Shown here in pieces: positions 56,699 through 64,000 of a stretch of 64,000 nt of DNA. The position numbers and the translations under genes are program-made. Under the pieces are notes generated by a model. It saw only the letters and a list, made by a program, of their open reading frames with translations. It ran no database searches and was not told where the DNA came from. Source of the DNA: Pseudomonas sp. ML2-2023-3 (lineage in GTDB: Bacteria; Pseudomonadota; Gammaproteobacteria; Pseudomonadales; Pseudomonadaceae); NCBI RefSeq assembly GCF_037055275.1, contig NZ_CP146343.1, positions 3,196,501 to 3,260,500 on the forward strand. Reading direction: 5' to 3'. Every line of letters starts with the position of its first letter. The first letter of the stretch is position 1.

Positions 56699-57388
56699 CT
56701 AAAAAAAGTCGCTTTGAATAAAACCAAAGTCCATGAGCTCTGCATCTTTTACCGGACTGAACCCGTCCAGCTGGTTTTTAGCTGTCAGCGGAGCAGGGGG
56801 CGACAGTAGGGCGTTGGTTTTGTCGTAACCGGGGCCGATGATGGCAAACACGATGCCATTCCAGCCTTTGATAAAATCGTCATGGGAATAACGTTTGTGG
56901 CCAAGTACAGGGTCGCCGATGTAAACCCAGTCTTTCTGGGTGCGTTGCAGGACGACAAAATGCTTGTAGCCACGGATCTCCAGCAGTACCACCACGGGGA
57001 TGTTCACACTCTCCAGGCTTTGCGCAGGAATTCGGTAACCCCGGGCGCGCATGCCGATACTTTCAACGTAGCGCTTCATGTCGAGCATTGAAAAACCCTG
57101 AACGCGCACCAGGTCCTGATCTGCGTTCTTCAGCATCCCTTTGATGATCTGGTCTTCGTCGACGTCCAGCCAGTAGGCCTGGCGCAATACGGTGGCCAGT
57201 GCTGCTGCGCCGCAACTGAAGTCGGTCTTTTGTTCGACGATGTCCTTGAAGCGCCGCTCACGAATGCTCTGTACCTGTTTGAAAACCAGATTGCCGCCAG
57301 GCATGGCGGCGACGGACATTTGTGCGGCCTGGGTCATCCCGGTGATCCCGGTCAAGCCAAGCATGAGGGCGAGGGCGACAATACGCAT
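56699..57388 (-). CDS. fapD: Functional amyloid C39-like peptidase FapD
   Basis: A 229-residue periplasmic protein with a signal peptide (MRIVALALMLGLTGITGMTQA) and a C39 cysteine-peptidase domain: TDFSCGAAALATVLR with the catalytic Cys, HFVVLQRTQKDWVYIGDPVLG with the His and Asp. FapD is required for fibril export in Fap systems and may process a component. The catalytic residues are intact here. Confidence 0.93.
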   Translation of the reverse strand: MRIVALALMLGLTGITGMTQAAQMSVAAMPGGNLVFKQVQSIRERRFKDIVEQKTDFSCGAAALATVLRQAYWLDVDEDQIIKGMLKNADQDLVRVQGFSMLDMKRYVESIGMRARGYRIPAQSLESVNIPVVVLLEIRGYKHFVVLQRTQKDWVYIGDPVLGHKRYSHDDFIKGWNGIVFAIIGPGYDKTNALLSPPAPLTAKNQLDGFSPVKDAELMDFGFIQSDFF

Positions 57389-57451
57389 GATTGATACGCC
57401 TTGTATGAAGAGAAAGGGTCTCGTAAACGAGACCCTCCTTTACCGTCGCTA

Positions 57452-58219
57452 TTACATGCAGACTTTGCAACCTGCAGCGATGGACAGCGAGTTGCTTTGT
57501 TGGTTGCCTACACCAGCCGCGATGTTGGCACCACCATTACCCGACATGCCATTGAACGAATGGTCCATGGTGGCGTTGTTGATGACCGGGGTTTTGTTGT
57601 GGCTCCAGCTTGGGCCCCAGGTGTTCACATTGCTCAGGTAGGACGCGCCAGCCTCGTTGATAACCGACAGGTTATTGGAGGTTTGGTTGGCAGTTGCGCC
57701 TGCGGAAGCGATGCGGCCGTTGGATACGGCGATGGCCAGGTTGTTTTTCTGTTGGTTGAAGTCGCCCGCAGCCACGTTTATACCCACGTTGCCTGAACTG
57801 CCATTGCCCGAGCTTTTGAGCATGGCGTTGTTTTGGGTGCCGTAGTTATGATCGTTGTTGTGACTGTTGGTCTGGGTTGCACTGGTCAGGGACGCAGCAG
57901 TACCAAAGACAAACGTTTCGTCAGCGGTTGCGATCGCAACGGCGTTGTCTTGTTGGTTGCCCGAGCCAGCGGCGGCGTTGACGCCCATGTTGCCTTCAGC
58001 ACCTTTGACCGAGTCTTTGACGGTTGCGGTGTTTTTGATCGCTTTGTTGGTCACTTTGTTGTTGTGACTGTTTTGCACGTCAATCACAACAGCTGCCGCC
58101 GCTGCATTTGGGTCCAGTGTATAGGCTGGTGGAGCTGGTGGGCCGTATGCGTGCGCTGATACGGCCACCAAAGTGGCAATGGCGAAAGCAAGAGGTTTCA
58201 GAGCGATTGAAGTTTTCAT
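57452..58219 (-). CDS. fapC: Major functional amyloid subunit FapC
   Basis: A 255-residue fibril protein: signal peptide ending VSAHA, three imperfect repeats (about 59-98, 130-165, 214-250) with the pattern GxxGxNxAAGxxNQQxNxLxIA, divided by two linkers, and a C-terminal CxxC (CKVC, 251-254). The repeats form the amyloid core of Pseudomonas biofilm fibres. The short linkers match the small FapC of some fluorescent pseudomonads. It is expected to be the most abundant Fap product. Confidence 0.95.
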   Translation of the reverse strand: MKTSIALKPLAFAIATLVAVSAHAYGPPAPPAYTLDPNAAAAAVVIDVQNSHNNKVTNKAIKNTATVKDSVKGAEGNMGVNAAAGSGNQQDNAVAIATADETFVFGTAASLTSATQTNSHNNDHNYGTQNNAMLKSSGNGSSGNVGINVAAGDFNQQKNNLAIAVSNGRIASAGATANQTSNNLSVINEAGASYLSNVNTWGPSWSHNKTPVINNATMDHSFNGMSGNGGANIAAGVGNQQSNSLSIAAGCKVCM

Positions 58220-58288
58220 GGTGATTCTCCGTGCTTCATTAGTGTGTTAAGTGTTGGCACTTTCTAATTGCACTGCGTTGTTATCGGG

Positions 58289-58864
58289 TCAGTCAGCAAC
58301 CCGTATATTCAGGGTGTTAGCCATGCGGTTCCCCACCCCTGCACTCTGGTTCAACTGCACCACCCCTCGGCTGCCGGTGAAGGCCTGATCGCTGGTAACG
58401 ACCTGGCGACTGCCGCTGGCGGGGGTTGCGGTTCCCGAGTTTGGTACCAGCGCCACGTTCTGTTGTGACAGGGCGCTGTCGTCCATACCTTGCGGTTGGG
58501 CACTGATGCCCACTCGCACGGTATTGACCATCTGGTTGTTGGCTCCGGCGGACTGGTTGATACCGATCACACCGCTGCCATTACTGAAAGAGTTGCCGCC
58601 AATGACTGCCTTGGCATTAAGCGAAGGGTCGGCCGGGGTATTGATTTTCTGGGTAACGGACGTTGAGGCTTTGGCCTCGGTACCGATGGCAATGGCGCGG
58701 ATGTTGACTTGTTGCTGCTGGTCGCCCGCAGCCTGGTTGATGGTGACGTTGCCGTGGTAATTGGCACCCGAGTTGTTGATCTCGGCGTTGTTGTCAGAGG
58801 CCGCCAGCACACTTGAACTGGCAAGCAGGGCGGCAATCACCACAGGCAGGCTGTAGGCAGTCAT
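58289..58864 (-). CDS. fapB: Minor amyloid subunit / nucleator FapB
   Basis: A 191-residue secreted protein: signal peptide ending SSSVLAA and three repeats (about 38-60, 98-120, 167-189) with GxxxINQSAGxxNQMxNTxxI patterns similar to FapC. FapB is thought to nucleate FapC polymerisation. Confidence 0.93.
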   Translation of the reverse strand: MTAYSLPVVIAALLASSSVLAASDNNAEINNSGANYHGNVTINQAAGDQQQQVNIRAIAIGTEAKASTSVTQKINTPADPSLNAKAVIGGNSFSNGSGVIGINQSAGANNQMVNTVRVGISAQPQGMDDSALSQQNVALVPNSGTATPASGSRQVVTSDQAFTGSRGVVQLNQSAGVGNRMANTLNIRVAD

Positions 58865-58865
58865 G

Positions 58866-59306
58866 TTATTTCCCCTGGCTCAATATAGAGAGCGGACGCA
58901 TACCCTGGCTGATGCTGTTGCCGATGGTGTCGGAAATGGTGCCGCCGCTCCCACCGCCATGGCCGTTGGTCATGCCTGGCAGGCCGTTGCTGGTATTGAG
59001 CCCTGGCAGACTGTTGCCATTGGGCATCATGGTGTGCCTGATCGAGGTACCGGTGCTGACACCGGCAAAATCGCCATCATTGAGTTCGCGGGTACCGCCC
59101 ATCACTTGTGCCAGAGGGCTGGCATTGGCGGTAACAGGGTCGGGATCGGGATGCATGGCGGGGGTGCCCACCGGCTGAGGTTGGACAGTACGTACAAGCA
59201 CTATCTCGCCACTACCTGCGGCCTGTACTGCGCTGCACACGCCCATCAAGGCGCTCAGGCTGCAAGCCATCAGCAGGTAACGGTTACCACGATATAAGTG
59301 CCCCAT
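58866..59306 (-). CDS. fapA: Fap amyloid chaperone-like protein FapA
   Basis: A 146-residue periplasmic protein with a signal peptide ending AVQA, then a Pro/Gly/Ser-rich region. The first gene of the operon, one base from fapB. FapA modulates fibril composition in described Fap systems. Identification relies on position plus general features. Confidence 0.9.
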   Translation of the reverse strand: MGHLYRGNRYLLMACSLSALMGVCSAVQAAGSGEIVLVRTVQPQPVGTPAMHPDPDPVTANASPLAQVMGGTRELNDGDFAGVSTGTSIRHTMMPNGNSLPGLNTSNGLPGMTNGHGGGSGGTISDTIGNSISQGMRPLSILSQGK

Positions 59307-59324
59307 GACTGTGCTCCCTTTTCG

Positions 59325-59344
59325 ACGCTGGCCCTAGCCAGCGT
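59325..59344 (-). other. Hairpin at the predicted 5' end of the fap mRNA
   Basis: acgctggc and gccagcgt (59325-59332, 59337-59344) form a perfect 8-bp stem with a 4-nt loop. It lies about 12 nt downstream of the -12 element, so it would be at the very start of the transcript, where such hairpins protect mRNA from 5' decay. Confidence 0.55.
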
Positions 59345-59354
59345 GATAAGGAAA

Positions 59355-59374
59355 GAGCATGAGCTGTGCCGCTT
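59355..59374 (-). promoter_or_regulatory. Candidate sigma-54 promoter of fapABCDEF
   Basis: On the minus strand the sequence agcggcacagctcatgctc gives GG (complement of 59369-59370), ten bases, then GC (complement of 59357-59358), the invariant -24/-12 spacing of sigma-54 promoters; CGGCAC-N5-ATGCT matches the consensus TGGCAC-N5-TTGCW except at two positions. It is about 50 bp before the fapA start. Confidence 0.65.
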
Positions 59375-59668
59375 TTGAATTAACGTTGTAAAACAATAGC
59401 TGGCAGCATGATGGCAATTCCGCTTGAGCCGAAGTGTAACGAGCGTGAGATAACAAGGAGCCGGTCAGCGCCTTTATCTGTTGGGCAGGCGCTATTTTTA
59501 GAGGCCAACAGGGCCTGTTTCATGAGCGTTACACTATTCGTGTTTATGCCGCAGGTCGGTGTTTTAGCGGTGTTGCGGGGGGTTGCATGTAACAGCAGTG
59601 GACATATTAAAAGTGCTGAATCCATTAAGTTGTTGGTTAATGAATTGCACTTTTTAGTGGGCTATAAC

Positions 59669-60223
59669 TTACTGACTAATACTTATTGAATAAGTTTCCT
59701 GAGCGCTCATTAATTTATTGACCGCCTCGCAGGCGTGTTGTTGTCGAGCCTGCCAATCGCCCGTGATGACTTGCAAGGGTTGGTGGTGGTCTGTCAGCCA
59801 TTGATGGCTGGCCCTGAAAAATGCCTGGCGTTCAACCAGTGAGGGTTGGCAACGTTGGCCGTCAGCGGTCCATTCCACATCGTCAGGGGACAACAGCAGA
59901 TGCAGATCGTATTCGCGCTTTAGCAGCTCGGTTTCCAGCCAGTCCGGACAGTCGCCGAACAGCGTCTGGCTCCACAGGATGTTACTCAGCAAATGAGTAT
60001 CCAGAATCAGCAGTTCGGGCCGTTTGGCACGTGCCTGGTCTTCCCATTCGAGCTGGCCGCGAGCGATCTGTGGAATATCCGCCAGGCAGGTGTCGCGAGG
60101 GTTTTGCTCGATAAAGTAGCGAACATATTCGCCCACCAGAATGCCGCCAAAACGCTCTTGCAGCAGCGCTGCCAGCCAACTTTTACCGCTCGATTCCGGC
60201 CCTGCCAGTACGACCACCTTCAT
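59669..60223 (-). CDS. Nicotinamide riboside kinase (NadR kinase-domain protein)
   Basis: A 184-residue P-loop kinase: Walker A GPESSGKSW, EYVRYF, and DTHLLSNILWSQTLFG. It corresponds to the ribosylnicotinamide-kinase domain of NadR, without the N-terminal adenylyltransferase or DNA-binding domain. It would phosphorylate nicotinamide riboside to NMN. Its start overlaps the end of pnuC by four bases. Confidence 0.87.
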   Translation of the reverse strand: MKVVVLAGPESSGKSWLAALLQERFGGILVGEYVRYFIEQNPRDTCLADIPQIARGQLEWEDQARAKRPELLILDTHLLSNILWSQTLFGDCPDWLETELLKREYDLHLLLSPDDVEWTADGQRCQPSLVERQAFFRASHQWLTDHHQPLQVITGDWQARQQHACEAVNKLMSAQETYSISISQ

Positions 60224-60783
60224 GTGCGTAGCGCCGGGTCGCGGCGCCAGTCACGCCAGCCTTGAATGGCAATGACGGTAAACAGCGCGTAAAGGCCGGC
60301 CGTGAGGTACAGATCCTGCCAGGCGAAAAAGCCGATATAGAGCACGTCGATCACACACCACAGCGCCCAGCATTGAAGGCGTTTTTGCGCCATCCACACT
60401 TGTGCGACCAGGCTGAAAGCGGTCAACGTGGCGTCAGGCCAAGGGAAGCTGGAGTCAGTCCAATGGGCCATTGCAGCACCCAAAGCAGCACTGCCTATGA
60501 CGCCCATAGCGAGGCCGAAGAGCACGTGCAAGGCACTGAGTCGAGAAACCACGCGGCCTTCATGTTGCGAGCCTGCGCGGGTCCACTGCCACCAGCCATA
60601 GACTTGCAGCACGGCAAAAAACACCTGCAGGAGCATGCCTGAATACAGTTTGATCTCGAAAAAAATCCAGCTGTACAGCAGCACCATCACCAGGCCGATG
60701 GGCCAGCACCAGGGGTTTTGTTTGACTGTTAACCAGACGGCGATGACGCCGAGTGCGGCGGCAAACAGTTCAAGCCCTGACAT
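60220..60783 (-). CDS. pnuC: Nicotinamide riboside transporter
   Basis: A 187-residue inner-membrane protein of the PnuC family with seven hydrophobic segments and the motifs VKQNPWCWPIG, YGWWQW and CWALWCVIDVLYIG. It lets nicotinamide riboside enter by facilitated diffusion; the coupled kinase traps it. A thiamine-type PnuT role is less likely given the NadR-like partner. Confidence 0.9.
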   Translation of the reverse strand: MSGLELFAAALGVIAVWLTVKQNPWCWPIGLVMVLLYSWIFFEIKLYSGMLLQVFFAVLQVYGWWQWTRAGSQHEGRVVSRLSALHVLFGLAMGVIGSAALGAAMAHWTDSSFPWPDATLTAFSLVAQVWMAQKRLQCWALWCVIDVLYIGFFAWQDLYLTAGLYALFTVIAIQGWRDWRRDPALRT

Positions 60784-60961
60784 TGGGATTCCTTGGAAGA
60801 AAGTGAAGGGCGGGAATTGTACCTATTTGTGGGGGTTGTAGCTGCTAATAGCTGGGCCGGGCTTGCTCGCGATGGCATCACTGGGTTCAACCTGACAGAC
60901 CGCAGCGTTTGCATCGCAGGCAAGCCAGCTTGTGTCTTCAAGGTCTCTTAAACTCAGAAGG

Positions 60962-61109
60962 GTGAGAGCAGTGGATGGCAGACTGAAAGCCAGCGGTGCT
61001 TAAAGCACGAGTGGGAGCCAAGTCGCCATCCACCTCTCACTCTGACCAGAAGCCCGAACAGTTGCATGAGCGGCAAACTCGAAATCACAAGCTAGGGATA
61101 GGTCAGAGT
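60962..61109 (+). ncRNA. Predicted bridge RNA of IS110 copy 2
   Basis: Same structure and guides as in copy 1, shifted by 33701: target guides at 60987-60994 and 61011-61018, donor guides at 61058-61065 and 61086-61092. The guides match this copy's own flanks equally well. Confidence 0.8.
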
Positions 61110-61142
61110 GCTCTCACTTCTTGAGTGTAAGAGGACTTGGCG

Positions 61143-62102
61143 ATGATTTCCTACTACGTTGGTCTCGATGTTTCGAAAGCGACTGTGGATGTGGGGTTTC
61201 TTCCTGCAAATTACCCACAGTTTCAGGTCAGTAATGACCTTGAGGGCTTCACTCGGCTGATCACATGCCTGAACGAGCTTGAGGTGGGGCGGATCTTGCT
61301 TGAAGCCACCGGCGGCTATGAAAGGGCATTGCTCAGAGCCTTGCGGTTGGAGGGTTTGAATGTCTTTCGCGTCAATCCCAAACGCGCTCGCGACTATGCG
61401 AGAGCTATGGGCAAGATAGCTAAAACCGATAAGATCGATGCTCAGATGCTGGCGAAGTTTGCGAGAGATTTCGAGGACTTGCCGCATGTTGAACCGAATA
61501 AGGATCGGGATGAGCTGGGCGAATTGCTCAAGCTGCGAGGCAGCTTGGTCAAGAGCCGAGACAGCGACAAGCGCCGGATGAAGCAAACCACATGCGCTAG
61601 AGCCATATCCACTTACACCGATCACATCGCTTACCTGGAGGGCCAGATCAAGTCATTGGGTAAGGAGATTGAAGATGCCTCGACCGTGCTGGATCAGGAG
61701 AAAGCCAGGCGACTGAGGTCGGTGAAAGGGATCGGAGCCATCACCTGCGGAACGCTCATGGCATTTCTTCCTGAGCTCGGAACCGTGTCGGGACGCAAGA
61801 TTGCGGCTTTGGCAGGGTTAGCGCCCTACAACAACGATAGTGGCAAGAAGAGCGGCCCCCGATCAATCGAGGGCGGGCGCTATACAGTGCGTGGCGCAAC
61901 CTATATGTCGACCTGGTCAATGGTTCAGCACGATCCGCAAGTCAAAGCCGAATATGAGGCTCTGCGAGCGCGAGGCAAGCTTGCGAAGGTCGCTGTTGTG
62001 GCATGCATGCGTAAGCTATTGATTCGTCTTAACGCAATGCTGCGAGATGGCACGGGTTGGAGGGAGAAGAAATCTCAGGCCCCGCATTTTGATAACAAAT
62101 GA
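61143..62102 (+). CDS. IS110-family transposase (DEDD recombinase), copy 2
   Basis: A 319-residue product identical to that of copy 1, with all four acidic residues and the C-terminal serine region intact. It is preceded by the same AAGAGGA ribosome site. There is no sign of inactivation, so both copies may be active. Confidence 0.93.
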   Translation: MISYYVGLDVSKATVDVGFLPANYPQFQVSNDLEGFTRLITCLNELEVGRILLEATGGYERALLRALRLEGLNVFRVNPKRARDYARAMGKIAKTDKIDAQMLAKFARDFEDLPHVEPNKDRDELGELLKLRGSLVKSRDSDKRRMKQTTCARAISTYTDHIAYLEGQIKSLGKEIEDASTVLDQEKARRLRSVKGIGAITCGTLMAFLPELGTVSGRKIAALAGLAPYNNDSGKKSGPRSIEGGRYTVRGATYMSTWSMVQHDPQVKAEYEALRARGKLAKVAVVACMRKLLIRLNAMLRDGTGWREKKSQAPHFDNK

Positions 62103-62123
62103 GGGGCACTTTACTGAAGCGAG

Positions 62124-62166
62124 GGCTTCGCCAGTAATACCGCTACGCGGTATCGCTGGCGAAGCC
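62124..62166. other. Nested hairpin near the right end of IS110 copy 2
   Basis: Same perfect outer (ggcttcgccag/ctggcgaagcc) and inner (ataccgc/gcggtat) arms as in copy 1, 21 bp after the transposase stop. Confidence 0.7.
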
Positions 62167-62264
62167 ATGTCCGAAAGGATTATTTGAAAATAAATCCTCA
62201 ATGACAGTTGCTCCCACAGGTATTGCGCCGACCCTGTGGGAGCGAGCAAAACGGCCTGTCGCGA

Positions 62265-63872
62265 TCAACGCAAATGCAGCAGCACGTAATCATTCTTGTC
62301 GAAGCGCCCGCTCAGTGCCGGTGCAATGCTGCCCGGCTCGCTGCCCTGCAAGGCCTCATAGTCCTTTCTGTCCATCACGATCCAGGCCGGTGCGCGCAGT
62401 GCTGTCAGCTCTGCAGGTGACTGGGTGAAAAGCGGCAGCAGATCCCGGTCCACGTTGACCATGAATTTGATCGCCTTGGCGTCTTTGCCCATGCCGTGCA
62501 GCACCACGGGCGCCGGGGCCTGATCGATCAGTTGCAGGGCTTTGAGGGTAAAGGTGCGCGTGTCATACAGAGTGCGCTCTGCCGGTTCAAAGACGGTGAT
62601 ATAGCTGCTCCACAGCGCCAGCACGGCACACGCCGCCAACCCTTGAGTGCGCCACCGGGCTTTGAACAACAGGCCCAGGGCCAGAACCTGGAGAACCGCC
62701 AGGATGACGAAGGTAGCGGTCAAGGGCGGCAACTGCTCGCCAAAACGCTTGCCTGCAACGATCAGGCCGATGATCAGCAAGCCCGGCAGGATCAAGAACA
62801 GCCCTTGAATAAAGCAACGTAAAACGCCAAACACCCGACCGCTCATGACTTGAAACGGATAAGCCGCAATGATCGCGGCCATTGGCAACATGGGCAGGAG
62901 GTAGCGGGCTTTTTTCGCTTGAGGAATCGACAGGCCGATCATGACCACCAACGCGGCCGCCACACAGTATTTGACCAGTTGCAGCGACGGTCCCGACTGT
63001 TTGCGCCCGGCAATCAGGATTGCCACCAGCACCACCACGGCCAGCGGGTAAGCCAGGGCGTAGTTGCCCACGGAGCTTGTGAAGTAATACAGCACGCTGC
63101 TTGCGCCTTCGGTGCCGTCCATGCGCCCGGTGACTTGCATGCGGATCACTTCGTGGACAAACGCCTCGCCACCACTGAGCCAGGCCAGCATCAGCAATGT
63201 GCCAATGCACGCGATCAACAACGCCAGCGCTTGTAGCCCAACGCTGATCAGGCGTCGCCATTGGCCGCCAAGCAGGTAGTAACTGCACAGGATACCGGTG
63301 GGAATCACCAGGCCGATCGGGCCGCGAATGGCAAAGCCCAGCACCAGCAGAGCCAGTAGCCAGACATGTCGTCGTGGCGCCCCGAAGTTGTCGTGGGCGT
63401 AAGCCAGATAGAACGCGCTGAAACTGACGGCTGCCAGCATCTGGTCCAGGGAAACGGCCCGGGTTTCGGTCACGAAGGTCATGCTCAGCAACAATAGGGC
63501 CACGCTGACCAACGCCCAGAGTGTGGATCGCGGTGCAACCAGGCGATACATCAACGTCACCAGGGTTGCGCTGGCGATGGCCGTGGGCAGCCACGCCGTC
63601 AGGCTGGTCACTTTGCCAAAGGGCAGCGACAGCAACCAGGTGAACACGGTCGAGGTTGCGCTGTAGTCGGCGTAGGGCTGGCCATAGGTCGTCGGGAAAA
63701 AGCCGGGACCGTTGCGCAGCATTTCGTTGGCAAACATGACAAAGCGCGAATCAAAACCGATCGCCGCCTCTTGATGGTTGCCCTGAATAAACAGCACTAA
63801 TGCGAGCGCGCCCAGTATCAGGGATTGCCTGCGTAGGGTGAGCAGGGCTGTGGGGGTGAAATCGGCAGGCAT
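62265..63872 (-). CDS. GT39-type (ArnT/PMT-like) membrane glycosyltransferase
   Basis: A 535-residue polytopic membrane protein with about a dozen hydrophobic helices, an early acidic loop (NHQEAAIGFDSRF), a DQMLAAVSFSAFYLAY helix and IPQAKKARYLLPMLPM, similar to ArnT/PMT-type transferases using polyprenyl-phosphate sugars. The C-terminal part is soluble and periplasmic. It may add a sugar to lipid A or another envelope acceptor. The stop lies 44 bp after the right end of IS copy 2, so the element lies just downstream of its 3' end. Confidence 0.8.
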   Translation of the reverse strand: MPADFTPTALLTLRRQSLILGALALVLFIQGNHQEAAIGFDSRFVMFANEMLRNGPGFFPTTYGQPYADYSATSTVFTWLLSLPFGKVTSLTAWLPTAIASATLVTLMYRLVAPRSTLWALVSVALLLLSMTFVTETRAVSLDQMLAAVSFSAFYLAYAHDNFGAPRRHVWLLALLVLGFAIRGPIGLVIPTGILCSYYLLGGQWRRLISVGLQALALLIACIGTLLMLAWLSGGEAFVHEVIRMQVTGRMDGTEGASSVLYYFTSSVGNYALAYPLAVVVLVAILIAGRKQSGPSLQLVKYCVAAALVVMIGLSIPQAKKARYLLPMLPMAAIIAAYPFQVMSGRVFGVLRCFIQGLFLILPGLLIIGLIVAGKRFGEQLPPLTATFVILAVLQVLALGLLFKARWRTQGLAACAVLALWSSYITVFEPAERTLYDTRTFTLKALQLIDQAPAPVVLHGMGKDAKAIKFMVNVDRDLLPLFTQSPAELTALRAPAWIVMDRKDYEALQGSEPGSIAPALSGRFDKNDYVLLHLR

Positions 63873-63902
63873 GTCGAGTCTCCTTGACTCCTCGGAGCAC
63901 GC

Positions 63903-63936
63903 AAAAAAAACGCCGCCATTGTTACCAATGGCGGCG
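63903..63936 (-). terminator. Intrinsic terminator of a gene beyond the right edge
   Basis: cgccgccattg and caatggcggcg (63911-63921, 63926-63936) form an 11-bp stem with a 4-nt loop. On the minus strand it is followed by TTTTTTTT (complement of 63903-63910), so it ends a leftward transcript from outside the window, upstream of the GT39 gene. Confidence 0.85.
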
Positions 63937-63949
63937 TGATCACATCATC

Positions 63950-64000
63950 AAATGGCTGTTGAACCGTGGGAAACCGGCAAGTTGCACGATTCACCCCGTC
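63950..64000 (-). CDS. Possible C-terminal end of a gene entering from the right
   Basis: On the minus strand one frame reads GESCNLPVSHGSTAI and stops at TGA near 63950, 14 bp before the terminator hairpin. The position fits the end of a leftward gene, but 15 residues cannot identify it. Confidence 0.25.

Larger units (their letters stand above)
59307..59668. other. Non-coding fap promoter region
   Basis: The 362-bp gap before fapA contains the sigma-54 promoter candidate, a hairpin at its predicted transcript start, and two inverted copies of agtgtaacg (59433-59441 and, complemented, 59527-59535) that could be upstream activator sites. The rest is AT-rich without a visible gene. Confidence 0.6.
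60929..62211 (+). mobile_element. IS110-family insertion sequence, copy 2, inserted in a REP
   Basis: This copy is in the same orientation as copy 1, offset by 33701 bp. The left flank ends gcatcgcaggcaagccagc and the right flank begins gctcccacagg, again the two halves of a REP arm; the identity between copies stops at 60911 and 62221. Outside the shared REP the flanks differ, so this is an independent insertion, not a segmental duplication. Confidence 0.88.

Noticed and set aside
60929..62211. Segmental duplication rather than separate insertions of IS110
   Set aside because: Identity ends at the REP borders on both sides and the outer flanks differ, so these are independent insertions of the same element.

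Overview
The window reads as chromosomal DNA of a fluorescent-group Pseudomonas. The genus call rests on typical Pseudomonas REP palindromes (core gtgggagcgggcttgctcgcg), an OprD-family porin, a pseudomonad mannitol cluster (mtlR, mtlEFGKDYZ), a complete functional-amyloid operon (fapABCDEF) and a B12-riboswitch/cobW/cobN/chelatase-ATPase locus. No rRNA or tRNA gene was seen. Function calls come from reading translations and motifs; no database search was run.

Layout. 1-5.3 kb: the tail of an aldose-epimerase-like gene, then a D-tartrate module (dctA and tarD with a divergent LysR regulator) and a second LysR gene. 5.4-6.8 kb: six tandem palindromic repeats and the N-terminal scrap of a serine recombinase. 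6.8-15 kb: one overlapping operon with a flavin monooxygenase, a five-gene peptide/nickel-type ABC importer and two carboxymuconolactone-decarboxylase/AhpD-like proteins. 15-21.4 kb: LysR, LysE, CsbD, a LysR/oxidoreductase pair and a two-gene operon of unknown function. 21.5-27.1 kb: a FAN1-like nuclease, an XPD/DinG-type helicase, RidA and a PLP enzyme. 27.2-28.5 kb: first copy of an IS110-family element. 28.6-31.4 kb: parvulin, orphan histidine kinase, OprD porin. 31.5-40.9 kb: mannitol operon. 41-45.5 kb: cobF, an exported glycosidase-like protein and a glycosyltransferase. 45.7-52.5 kb: cobalamin riboswitch, cobW, cobN and a chlI/chlD-type cobaltochelatase gene. 53.2-59.4 kb: a sigma-54 activator and fapA-F. 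59.7-60.8 kb: nicotinamide riboside kinase and PnuC. 60.9-62.2 kb: second IS110 copy. 62.3-63.9 kb: GT39 transferase.

Three signals stand out. (1) Both IS110 copies sit inside REP palindromes, and their 5' non-coding region can be folded into two loops carrying four 7-8 nt guides. These match the left target, right target and both element ends, all meeting at a shared GC core. The element therefore appears to encode a bridge RNA programmed for a REP sequence. (2) The chelatase ATPase reading frame ends just after A AAA AAG. A 13-bp hairpin begins 5 nt downstream and the -1 frame runs open into the VWA domain. This is a dnaX-like programmed frameshift that would make the small and medium subunits from one gene. 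(3) The fap operon has a GG-N10-GC (sigma-54) promoter candidate and a hairpin at the predicted 5' end of its mRNA, and a sigma-54 activator lies convergent at the operon's far end.

The two IS copies are direct repeats 33.7 kb apart and bracket the mtl, cob and fap loci, so homologous recombination between them could delete that whole segment.
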